Shown here piece after piece: positions 41,723-49,249 of a stretch of 49,697 nucleotides of DNA. The stretch is from assembly GCA_900764755.1 (NCBI GenBank), contig CAAFPE010000004.1, positions 1 to 49,697 of the forward strand. Reading direction: 5' to 3'. Positions within the stretch are counted from its first letter, which is position 1. Each line of letters starts with the position of its first letter. The notes beneath the pieces were generated by a model that saw nothing but the letters and a program-made list of their open reading frames with translations, ran no database searches and was not told the DNA's origin. The DNA is from an uncultured Oscillospiraceae bacterium (lineage in GTDB: Bacteria > Bacillota > Clostridia > Oscillospirales > Oscillospiraceae). A program made the translations under genes and the position numbers.

Positions 41723-41765
41723 TCCCTCATTCCTAATTCCTCATTCTATATAAGGAGGCAGCAGT

Positions 41766-43472
41766 TTGAAAGTAAGAGCCACCCAGGCCATCATGGAGTG
41801 CCTGCTGGAGCAGGAGGTGGACACCGTCTTTGGCTATCCCGGCGGAACCATCCTGAATCTCTATGACGAGCTGTATCATTATCAAGATAAAATACATCAT
41901 GTATTGACCGCCCATGAACAGGGCGCTGCCCACGCCGCCGACGGCTACGCCCGCTCCACCGGCAAGGTGGGGGTATGCTTCGCCACCTCCGGCCCGGGGG
42001 CCACCAATCTGACCACCGGCATCGCCACCGCCTACATGGACTCCTCCCCTGTGGTATTCATCACCTGCAACGTCAGCGAGGGGCTGCTGGGCAAGGACTC
42101 CTTCCAGGAGGTGGACATCACCGGCATCGCCATGCCCATCACCAAGGCCACCTATCTGGTCCGGGATCCTCAGACCATTCCCGATGTGATGCGCCAGGCC
42201 TTTGCCGTGGCGGCCACCGGCCGGCCCGGCCCGGTGCTCATCGACTTTTTGAAAAATGTCACCTTCCTCAATACCATGATCGACTATGAGTTCATCCCCT
42301 GGAATCAGAACCGGGGGACGGACAGCATCCGCCAGCTGGCAGTGAGCCACGGCCTGAAGGCCCCCGAGCCCGATCTGGGGGACATCGATACACTGGTGGA
42401 CATGATCGCCCAGTCGGAGCGCCCCCTGCTGATCTGCGGCGGCGGCGTGGTCCGGGGCCGTGCGGACCGGCAGTTCCGCACCTTTGCCGAGAAGCTGGAC
42501 GCCCCGGTGGCCATCACTGTCATGGGCGGCGGCGGATTCCCCGGCGCGCACCCCCTGACCACAGGGATGATCGGGATGCACGGCTCCCAGGCCAGCAACG
42601 TGGCCTGCAACGAGTGCGACCTGCTCATCGCGGTGGGCTGCCGCTTCTCCGACCGGGTAGCCCTCCAGCCGGATACCTTCGCCAGTCAGGCCAAGATCGT
42701 CCACATCGACATCGACCGCTCTGAGATCGACAAGAACGTCCTCACTGACCACCACATCGTGGGCTCCGCCAAGCGGGTGCTGGATCTGCTCAACCAACGC
42801 CTCCCCCAGTATCAGCATACCGCGTGGAAGGAGCACATCCTCCCCCTGCGGGAGAAACAGCCGGTGGAGCATGGCGCGGACCGCCTGACTCCGGGGCAGA
42901 TCCTGGACGCCATCCAGCAGGCGGCGCCCCAGGGCTCCATTGTGGCCACCGATGTGGGACAGCATCAGATGTGGTCCATCCAGCACTTCCACTTCGACTA
43001 CCCCGGCCAGCTGCTCACTTCCGGCGGCTTTGGCACCATGGGCTTTGGTCTGGGAGCGGCCATCGGAGCCAAGGTGGGCAACCCGGACAAGGTAGTCATC
43101 CACACCACTGGGGACGGCTGCTTCCGAATGAACTGCCATGAGCTGGCTACTGTGGAGCACTACCACCTGCCCATCATCACCGTGGTGTTCAACAACGGAA
43201 CTCTTGGCATGGTCCGCCAGTGGCAGCACCTGATCTATCAGGAACACTACTCCGAGACCACCCTGGACCGCGGTCCCGACTTCGTAAAGCTGGCCGAGGC
43301 CTACGGTCTGAAGGGCAGACGGGTCACCAACCGCGCTGAGATGGAGCAGGCCCTTCAGGAGGCCCTGTCCTGCGGCTGCGGCTACGTCATCGACTGCCAG
43401 GTAGACATGGACGAGATGGTTCGGCCCATGGTGGCCGGCGGCGCCCATATCACTGATTTTCTGCTGAAGTAA
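41766..43472 (+). CDS. ilvB: Acetolactate synthase large subunit, second copy
   Basis: A 568-residue canonical AHAS catalytic chain: VFGYPGGTILNLYDEL, TAHEQGAAHAADGYAR with catalytic Glu, TSGPGATNLTTGIATAYMDS, GDGCFRMNCHELATV, and GTLGMVRQWQ. The start is TTG at 41766, seven bases after AAGGAGG. The 43-base gap to the first ilvN carries a short repeated motif (CATTCCTAATTCCTCATTC). The paralogue 0.5 kb upstream is clearly diverged, so this is an old duplication or a gain from elsewhere. Confidence 0.95.
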   Translation: MKVRATQAIMECLLEQEVDTVFGYPGGTILNLYDELYHYQDKIHHVLTAHEQGAAHAADGYARSTGKVGVCFATSGPGATNLTTGIATAYMDSSPVVFITCNVSEGLLGKDSFQEVDITGIAMPITKATYLVRDPQTIPDVMRQAFAVAATGRPGPVLIDFLKNVTFLNTMIDYEFIPWNQNRGTDSIRQLAVSHGLKAPEPDLGDIDTLVDMIAQSERPLLICGGGVVRGRADRQFRTFAEKLDAPVAITVMGGGGFPGAHPLTTGMIGMHGSQASNVACNECDLLIAVGCRFSDRVALQPDTFASQAKIVHIDIDRSEIDKNVLTDHHIVGSAKRVLDLLNQRLPQYQHTAWKEHILPLREKQPVEHGADRLTPGQILDAIQQAAPQGSIVATDVGQHQMWSIQHFHFDYPGQLLTSGGFGTMGFGLGAAIGAKVGNPDKVVIHTTGDGCFRMNCHELATVEHYHLPIITVVFNNGTLGMVRQWQHLIYQEHYSETTLDRGPDFVKLAEAYGLKGRRVTNRAEMEQALQEALSCGCGYVIDCQVDMDEMVRPMVAGGAHITDFLLK

Positions 43473-43485
43473 GGGGGCGGCACGG

Positions 43486-44052
43486 ATGAACAAGACCTTT
43501 GACACAGAAAAGAAGCTGTACACCCTCTCCCTTTTGGTTCAGGACATCCCCGGCGTCCTCAGCCAGGTTGCCCGGCTGTTTTCCCGGAAGGGATATAACA
43601 TCGAGTCCATCGTCTCCGGCGAAACCAGCCAGCCCGGTTTGACCCGCATCACCATCGTGATCCTGGGAGACGAGCTGATGGTCAATCAGATCGCCGCCCA
43701 ATGCCGGAAGCTGATTCCGGTGCAGGTGGTGAAGATCCTGGACGAGGATACCTCCATCCAGCGGGAGTTCGCCATGATCAAGGTGCGGGCAGAGGACCGG
43801 GCCGCCCGGGACGAGGTGATCCAGATGGCCAATATCTTCCGGGCCAATATCATCGATGTAAGCCGGGAGACCCTCACTGTGGCCATCTTCGGGGATAAGA
43901 GCAAGACCTCCGCCCTGATTCGCCTGCTATCCGATTTCGGAATTCTGGAGATGGCCAAGACAGGCACCTTGGCCATTGAGCGGGGCCTCAGCTCCATCTA
44001 CGACGACAGCAAGCTCCGCACCGAGTATAACTACGGCAAAAATGTGTTGTAA
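43486..44052 (+). CDS. ilvN: Acetolactate synthase small subunit, second copy
   Basis: A 188-residue IlvN-type regulator with ACT domain (YTLSLLVQDIPGVLSQVARL, GYNIESIVSGET) and a C-terminal domain (FAMIKVRAEDRAARDEVIQM), plus a C-terminal tail of ~20 residues not found in the first copy. It follows the second ilvB by 13 bases. Confidence 0.93.
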   Translation: MNKTFDTEKKLYTLSLLVQDIPGVLSQVARLFSRKGYNIESIVSGETSQPGLTRITIVILGDELMVNQIAAQCRKLIPVQVVKILDEDTSIQREFAMIKVRAEDRAARDEVIQMANIFRANIIDVSRETLTVAIFGDKSKTSALIRLLSDFGILEMAKTGTLAIERGLSSIYDDSKLRTEYNYGKNVL

Positions 44053-44144
44053 CCCCAGTGTCAATCCATCGGCCGGCCGGGGCCCCCGTCCACGCCGCTT
44101 TGAATTGTAGTTTAACAACGTCATACCAAAAGGAGTGCATTACA

Positions 44145-45167
44145 ATGGCAAAGATGTATTACGCAAAAGACTGTGACATCAACTATCTCAACGGAAAGAA
44201 AATCGCCATCATCGGCTACGGCTCCCAGGGCCATGCCCATGCCCTGAACCTGAAGGATTCCGGCTGTGATGTATGCGTCGGCCTGCGCGCCGGCTCCAAG
44301 AACTGGACCGTGGCAGAAAAAGACGGTCTGAAGGTCATGACCGTGTCGGAGGCTGCCAAGTGGGGCGACATTGTGATGATGCTCATCAACGACGAGGTCC
44401 AGGCCGATGTATATAAGAGAGACATCGCCCCCAACCTGGAGGATGGCAACGCTCTGGCCTTTGCTCACGGCTTCAATATCCGCTATCAGCAGATCGTTCC
44501 TCCCAAGGGCGTAGATGTGTTCATGGCCGCCCCCAAGGGCCCCGGCCACACCGTCCGCTCCACCTATGTGGCCGGTAAGGGCGTGCCCTGCCTGGTGGCT
44601 GTGGAGCAGAACGCCACCGGCGACGCCATGAAGATCGCCCTGGCCTACATCGCCGGCATCGGCGGCGCCCGCGCCGGCATCATGGAGACCACCTTCCACG
44701 ACGAAACTGAGACCGACCTGTTCGGCGAGCAGGCTGTCCTGTGCGGCGGCGTGGTCGATCTGATGAAGTGCGGCTTCGAGACCCTGGTGGAGGCTGGTTA
44801 CGCCCCCGAAAACGCCTACTTCGAGTGCATTCACGAGATGAAGCTTATCATCGACCTGATCAACAAGGGCGGAATCGCCGCCATGAACTACTCCATCTCC
44901 GATACCGCGGAGTTCGGCGAGTACGTCTCCGGCCCCCGCGTCCTGCCTTATGAGGAAACTAAGAAGAACATGAAGGCGGTTCTGAACGACATCCAGGACG
45001 GCACCTTCGCTGGCCGCTGGATCGCCGAGAACAAGAGCTTCGGCCGGACCTTCTTCAACTCCAAGCGTGCCCAGCTGGCTCAGCACCAGATGGAGATCGT
45101 GGGCGCCGAGCTGCGCAAGAATATGCTCTGGGGTGACGACACCGATCTGGACACCGCCTCCAACTAA
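44145..45167 (+). CDS. ilvC: Ketol-acid reductoisomerase (class I)
   Basis: A 340-residue short-form KARI: GYGSQGHAHALNLKDSG (NADPH site), LINDEVQADVY, AFAHGFNI, MAAPKGPGHTVR, and the C-terminal knotted domain with DLFGEQAVLCGG and ECIHEMKLIIDLI carrying Mg-binding acids. It isomerises and reduces acetohydroxy acids to dihydroxy acids, the substrates of IlvD. ATG follows AAAAGGAG; there are 92 bases between ilvN and ilvC. Last gene of the operon. Confidence 0.97.
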   Translation: MAKMYYAKDCDINYLNGKKIAIIGYGSQGHAHALNLKDSGCDVCVGLRAGSKNWTVAEKDGLKVMTVSEAAKWGDIVMMLINDEVQADVYKRDIAPNLEDGNALAFAHGFNIRYQQIVPPKGVDVFMAAPKGPGHTVRSTYVAGKGVPCLVAVEQNATGDAMKIALAYIAGIGGARAGIMETTFHDETETDLFGEQAVLCGGVVDLMKCGFETLVEAGYAPENAYFECIHEMKLIIDLINKGGIAAMNYSISDTAEFGEYVSGPRVLPYEETKKNMKAVLNDIQDGTFAGRWIAENKSFGRTFFNSKRAQLAQHQMEIVGAELRKNMLWGDDTDLDTASN

Positions 45168-45187
45168 TCTGTATGCCCTAACTCAGA

Positions 45188-45224
45188 CAGGGGCCCCGGC
45201 TGTGCTGCGGGCCCCTGTTTCCTC
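45188..45224 (+). terminator. Terminator of the ilv operon
   Basis: CAGGGGCCC (45188-45196) pairs with GGGCCCCTG (45209-45217), followed by TTTCCTCTTTT. Confidence 0.8.
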
Positions 45225-45300
45225 TTTTCCCCCTATCTATCCACGGCAGACTGTATGGCATTCCAGAGTCCGGACGTCAAAAATTTTATAGCGAAAGATC

Positions 45301-45328
45301 TTTACTTTTTGAAAAAATCTGCTATAAT
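45301..45328 (+). promoter_or_regulatory. Promoter ahead of the tRNA-Ala array
   Basis: TTTACT (45301-45306), 16-base spacer, perfect TATAAT (45323-45328). It would transcribe the two tRNA-like units and the intact tRNA-Ala together. Confidence 0.6.
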
Positions 45329-45394
45329 ACAACAAGTGGATTTTGAATAGGTGTTTTCACCTGTCTCCACATATTTCACAGCGTATGTCACTAT

Positions 45395-45564
45395 GGGCCC
45401 ATAGCTCAGCTGGGAGAGCGTACGGTTCGCATCCATATGGACGCACATCATTCGCCCCCGTTTCCCCACGATTTAGCAGTCCGATTTTCCGGACTTTCCC
45501 CTCAAAATCGAATATCTCAAAAATTCACTTTTCGCAACTTTTTTGATTGAAAAGTGGCCAATAT
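45395..45564 (+). repeat. tRNA-Ala-like 170-base unit, copy 1 (truncated tRNA)
   Basis: It starts GGGCCCATAGCTCAGCTGGG with a normal D-arm and an anticodon arm holding loop TTCGCAT (CGC, alanine), then TCCATATGGAC. There is no T-arm and no 3' acceptor strand, so it cannot be a working tRNA. The rest of the unit contains GTCCG..CGGAC and a CACTTTTC..GAAAAGTG hairpin. Length to the next unit is exactly 170 bases. Confidence 0.8.
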
Positions 45565-45734
45565 GGGCCTATAGCTCAGCTGGGAGAGCGTACGGTTCGC
45601 ATCCATATGGACTTCCATCACCGGCCCGATTTTTCCTTCCAATTTTTCGTCCGATATTTCGGACTTTTTCCTCAAAACTGAATATCTGAAAAATCCATTT
45701 TTCACAACTTTTTTGATTGAAAAGTGGCTGATTT
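45565..45734 (+). repeat. tRNA-Ala-like 170-base unit, copy 2 (truncated tRNA)
   Basis: Its first ~48 bases differ from copy 1 at one position; the 3' part is similar but more diverged (same hairpins CGTCCG..CGGAC and the GATTGAAAAGTGG end). It runs straight into the intact tRNA-Ala at 45735. It is also missing T-arm and acceptor strand. Confidence 0.8.
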
Positions 45735-45810
45735 GGGCCTGTAGCGCAGCTGGGAGCGCACTACATTCGCATTGTAGGGGTCGTCGGTTCGAATCCGATC
45801 AGGTCCACCA
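45735..45810 (+). tRNA. tRNA-Ala (CGC)
   Basis: A 76-base cloverleaf with encoded CCA. Acceptor GGGCCTG/CAGGTCC including the G3-U70 wobble that identifies alanine tRNAs, anticodon stem CTACA/TGTAG with loop TTCGCAT, T-arm TCGGTTCGAATCCGA. Its 3' end is a plausible attachment site for the adjacent element with integrase genes. Confidence 0.92.
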
Positions 45811-45818
45811 TTTTTAAG

Positions 45819-45850
45819 AAAAATCACCGCCAATTTGGCGGTGATTTTTC
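45819..45850 (+). terminator. Terminator of tRNA-Ala
   Basis: AAAAATCACCGCC (45819-45831) pairs with GGCGGTGATTTTT (45837-45849), with U-run. Confidence 0.9.
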
Positions 45851-45906
45851 GTTTGACCACAATTTTACCGCAGACAGGGAAAAAATCTGACCACTTCACA
45901 AGGTTA

Positions 45907-45943
45907 CAGGCGCCGTGATTGCTCAGTTCGGCGCCTGTTTTTT
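45907..45943 (+). terminator. Second terminator between tRNA-Ala and integrase genes
   Basis: CAGGCGCCG (45907-45915) pairs with CGGCGCCTG (45929-45937), followed by TTTTTT. It lies just past the stop of the minus-strand integrase gene and may insulate the element. Confidence 0.75.
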
Positions 45944-45963
45944 CTTCTCTTTGATTCAGCATC

Positions 45964-47565
45964 TCATCTCTTGATATGCCGGCATTTGCACTTTTGTCCC
46001 GCCAGCTCCGCTCTGACCTCGTCGTAGTATTTATGGACGGTGGTGATGGCCATACCCGTCTGCCGTGCGATGTAACTCTTATTGCTCACGCCGGGGTTCT
46101 CCCGCAGGTAGGCAGCGAGCTGCTTTTTCTTGGGGCTGACACCGTCTGGATATTCTGTGACGGCACCAGAGCGCAGGGCGGCGATCTCCGCCTTCATTTG
46201 CAGGATCAGCTCCGACAGTTTCTCCTCACATTCCTCCCTGGTGTGGGCGTAGACATTCCGGGAGTGCTTTTTCCCATCCGGCCACACCGGGGAGTATCTG
46301 CCCTCCCAAAGATCTTCTTTGATCTGCTTGAGATAGCCTGTTCCCGGCCTGCGCCGTTCCGGCTGATATGGGGTGAACGGTTTCTGTTCAGCGGGTTCCT
46401 CCTGCCGTTTTTTGGGCACCTCAGCCTTGGCGATGCCCTGGTCGATGCTGACCGCCGCATTCTCCTGCATCTCATCGGTGATGTGAGTGTAGATGTTCAG
46501 GGTAGTCCTGGAGGAGATGTGCCCAATGATGGCGGACAGTGTTTTGATGTCCATGCCGTGTTCCAGGGAGATGGTGGCAAAGGTGTGCCGCAGATCGTGA
46601 AATCTGATTCTTTTGCACCCGGCGCGCTCCAGAATGACCTGGAGCCGTTTCCGCACATAGCCCGGATCGATGGGCTGCTCCGGCTTGATCCGGGATGGGA
46701 ACATCAAGTCAGAGAAGATGCCTTTCCTGTACGCCAGCAGGAGTTCCACCATGGCGGGCGGCAGGATGATGGTCCGGAAGGCAGCCTTGGTCTTGGGCTC
46801 GCTGACGATCAGCTTTCCGCCCACCGGATAGACCTGCTTGTTGATCCGCAGTTCCCCCGTCTTTTCATTCAGGTCCTCCCATCGGAGAGCCAGGATCTCA
46901 CCCCGGCGCAGGCCGGTGGTCAGCTCCAGCAGGAACAGTTCATACATTCCCTCTTCCTTGGCCTGAAGCAGGAACCGCTGGATCTCCTCCCCGGAGAGGA
47001 TCTTCATCTCCTTTTGCTCCGGCGGCGGCAGCTTGCAACCCAGGATGGGGTTCTTTTTGATAAGGCCATCCTTGATGGCCCGTTCCAAAGACATCCGAAC
47101 CACATGGTAGCAGCTGCGTACCGACCGCTCCGACATCCCCGGTCCCTTGGTGTCCCGATGGATCTTCCGGCCATTGGCTTTCATCTCGTTCAGGAACTTC
47201 TGACAGTCGGCCTGAGTCAGCTTGTTCAGCGGGATTTGTCCCAGCGCCGGGATGGCGTGGACATAGATCCACTCCTCGTATCCTTTTTGTGTGGTGGCCC
47301 GGATCGTTGGCTGGCAGTGGTTCTCGTACCAATAGCCGATCCAGTCCCCAAAGCGCATATTGGGCTTGATCTTGAAGGGCTCCGCTGTGCCGCAGCCATC
47401 CTGAAGCTGCTTCAGCTTTTCCAGGCACTCCGCCTTTGTTTTGGCCAGCACACTTTTGGTTTTAGCCTTTCCGTTTTCATCGTAGCCTACGATGTGCCGC
47501 CCCTCCCAGCGGCCGTCCTTCCGCAGTCGGACAGTGCCTTGACCATTTTTCCGTTTTCGTGCCAT
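45964..47565 (-). CDS. Tyrosine recombinase with extra arm-like and HTH C-terminal domains
   Basis: A 533-residue integrase. Residues 1-55 hold an arm-binding domain (RLRKDGRWEGR), residues about 67-180 the SAM-like core-binding domain, and the catalytic domain shows Arg220 (TTGLRRGE), His323-x-x-Arg326 (FHDLRH), His349 (IIGH) and Tyr359 (NIYTH). Unusually, a C-terminal extension repeats the arm-like pattern (EDLWEGRYSPVWPDGKK at 418-434) and ends in a helix-turn-helix-like segment (about 480-517). The family end is normally near residue 375. ATG 47565 follows GGAGG, 11 bases after the stop of the upstream integrase. Confidence 0.9.
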   Translation of the reverse strand: MARKRKNGQGTVRLRKDGRWEGRHIVGYDENGKAKTKSVLAKTKAECLEKLKQLQDGCGTAEPFKIKPNMRFGDWIGYWYENHCQPTIRATTQKGYEEWIYVHAIPALGQIPLNKLTQADCQKFLNEMKANGRKIHRDTKGPGMSERSVRSCYHVVRMSLERAIKDGLIKKNPILGCKLPPPEQKEMKILSGEEIQRFLLQAKEEGMYELFLLELTTGLRRGEILALRWEDLNEKTGELRINKQVYPVGGKLIVSEPKTKAAFRTIILPPAMVELLLAYRKGIFSDLMFPSRIKPEQPIDPGYVRKRLQVILERAGCKRIRFHDLRHTFATISLEHGMDIKTLSAIIGHISSRTTLNIYTHITDEMQENAAVSIDQGIAKAEVPKKRQEEPAEQKPFTPYQPERRRPGTGYLKQIKEDLWEGRYSPVWPDGKKHSRNVYAHTREECEEKLSELILQMKAEIAALRSGAVTEYPDGVSPKKKQLAAYLRENPGVSNKSYIARQTGMAITTVHKYYDEVRAELAGQKCKCRHIKR

Positions 47566-47576
47566 GCTTCCGCCTC

Positions 47577-48716
47577 CTACACCATGAATTCTTCCATGAA
47601 GCCGCCCACGATCTCTGATGCCCTCCGGTGCATATCCCCGGTGACATGGGTATAGGTGTCCAGCGTGAAGGAGGTCTGAGTGTGGCCCAGGATCCCGGAG
47701 AGTGTCTTGGCGTCCACCCCGCTGGTGAGGGCATGGGTGGCGAAGGTGTGCCGCAGATCATGAAATCTCAAATCAGGGAGTCCGGCCTCGGCCAGCAATT
47801 TTTTCATCCGGTTGTAGCCGCTGCTGGGCATGACCGGATCCTCCGGATGGAGTGGGTTGGGGAAGAGCCATTGAGAGATCGCTGTTCGCTTCCGTTCCGT
47901 CAGGAACTGCACCGTGCTGGGCGGTAACCTGATGATCCTTCGCCCTGTTCCGGTCTTGGTATTACCTACATAGTAGCCGCCGCCCCGCTTCCCATGCAGG
48001 GTCCTGCGGATGGAGAGCGTCCCTTTCTTTTCATCGAAGTCGCTCCACATCAGCCCACACAGTTCTCCCCGCCGCAGCCCTGTGGTGATCTCCAGATAGA
48101 AGAAGTCATGCCATTGCTGGTCCTGTTTGATGGCCTCCAGGAACCGCTCCAGCTGCGCGTCATTGAGGATGGTCCTGGGTGTAGACTCTTTCTTGAGGAG
48201 CGTCACATCCTTTGTGGGATTTTTTACAATGAGATGACGGTCCATCGCCACATCCAACGCCTGATGCAGCACGCCGTGGATCCTCCGCACCGTGGTACCC
48301 GCCAGAGGACCGCCGTCTGCTCCGCCCTCCTTTTTCAGCTTTCGATACAGCTTCTGGACATCTCCGGCAGTGACCTTGCGGATTTCCTTCCCGCCCAGAT
48401 AGGGAACAATCTTGTCCCTGACATAAGCCCGGTAGCCTTCAAAGGTAGAGGGCCGCACGGAGGGCTCCGCACACTCTTTCAGCCAGACCTCCAGCCATTC
48501 GCCCAGGGTCATCCGGCAGTCCTCTGTCAGTTCGGCCCCATCATATTCTTCCATGCACCGATGCAGTTTTTCCAGCAGCTCCTTCTGTGTCCCAGCGGAG
48601 AGGTAGTGGAAGATGGGATCGCCGTTTTCCTTGTGGCCGATGACGATGCGACCCTCCCAGCGGCCATCCTCCCGTTTTCGTACCATACCGTCACCGGACG
48701 GCCTTCGCTTTGCCAT
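47577..48716 (-). CDS. Tyrosine recombinase / phage-type integrase
   Basis: A 379-residue integrase: arm-binding domain 1-50 (VRKREDGRWEGR), core-binding domain 70-170, and a complete catalytic set Arg215 (TTGLRRGE), His319-x-x-Arg322 (FHDLRHTF), His345 (ILGH) and nucleophile Tyr355 (DTYTH). It is related to the downstream integrase but clearly diverged. ATG follows GGAGGTG. It probably forms one transcript with the second recombinase. Confidence 0.93.
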   Translation of the reverse strand: MAKRRPSGDGMVRKREDGRWEGRIVIGHKENGDPIFHYLSAGTQKELLEKLHRCMEEYDGAELTEDCRMTLGEWLEVWLKECAEPSVRPSTFEGYRAYVRDKIVPYLGGKEIRKVTAGDVQKLYRKLKKEGGADGGPLAGTTVRRIHGVLHQALDVAMDRHLIVKNPTKDVTLLKKESTPRTILNDAQLERFLEAIKQDQQWHDFFYLEITTGLRRGELCGLMWSDFDEKKGTLSIRRTLHGKRGGGYYVGNTKTGTGRRIIRLPPSTVQFLTERKRTAISQWLFPNPLHPEDPVMPSSGYNRMKKLLAEAGLPDLRFHDLRHTFATHALTSGVDAKTLSGILGHTQTSFTLDTYTHVTGDMHRRASEIVGGFMEEFMV

Positions 48717-48737
48717 GTTTTTTCACCTCCGAGGTTT

Positions 48738-49109
48738 TTATCTTTGATTTGCATCGCAGGAATTGCGTGGCCTACCGGATGGGTAGTTGCTTTGTTTCCC
48801 TCTCCATTCATCTCTGCGGAGCAGTTCCACCAGACTGCCGTCGTCCTCATCCAGCGCTTCCAGGATCAGCCGAGTTCCCAGACGGAAGCCCAAGATGAAA
48901 TTCTCCAGAGCCAGCGTACTTCCAATCTCGTTCTCCGCGTTGATGAGCCGCAGCAGCAGACTGTGGGCTTCGCCCTCCAGCAGTTTGGTGAGTTGCTCCT
49001 CACATTCCTGAGACTGCTCCATCGCTTTCATCAGGGATGTGCCGGAACAGATCTGGCGGTCGTATGGCGTGATGTTCCCGTAGTACAGGTCTTCCAGTGT
49101 CTCTCGCAT
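48738..49109 (-). CDS. DUF6809-like small protein
   Basis: A 123-residue protein starting MRETLEDLYYGNITPYDRQI, then a helical heptad-rich part (AMEQSQECEEQLTKLLEGEA, LLLRLINAENEIGSTLALEN) and FILGFRLGTRLILEALDEDDG. Such proteins recur in Clostridia mobile elements; function unknown. ATG 49109 follows AAGGAGGTG; the extra 26 upstream codons are leader. It sits between the integrases and the Sel1 protein. Confidence 0.7.
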   Translation of the reverse strand: MRETLEDLYYGNITPYDRQICSGTSLMKAMEQSQECEEQLTKLLEGEAHSLLLRLINAENEIGSTLALENFILGFRLGTRLILEALDEDDGSLVELLRRDEWRGKQSNYPSGRPRNSCDANQR

Positions 49110-49209
49110 GGTGTGACACCTCCTTGTCAGCAACACACCATACCACAGAAACAGAAAATAGCCACAGCAAATGCGCAGAGTTATCAAAGATTTATCATTT
49201 GGTGGTCTT

Positions 49210-49242
49210 GGAGGATGGTATCACATTTTGATACCATCCTCC
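49210..49242. repeat. Perfect 14-bp inverted repeat
   Basis: GGAGGATGGTATCA (49210-49223) and TGATACCATCCTCC (49229-49242), loop of five. The inner GGTATCA-N5-TGATACC half-sites look like an operator; a hairpin after the Sel1 gene is equally possible. No U-run follows on the minus strand. Confidence 0.65.
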
Positions 49243-49249
49243 GGCCATA

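Noticed and set aside
41723..41765. Short CATTCCTAATTCCTCATTC repeat between ilvN and ilvB as an insertion or regulatory site
   Set aside because: Too short and simple to assign; probably low-complexity intergenic sequence.
45702..45962. Minus-strand open frame of 86 codons across tRNA-Ala
   Set aside because: It reads the reverse of a tRNA gene; the GGPDRIRTDDP peptide is a well-known false annotation of this origin, and no ribosome binding site precedes it.
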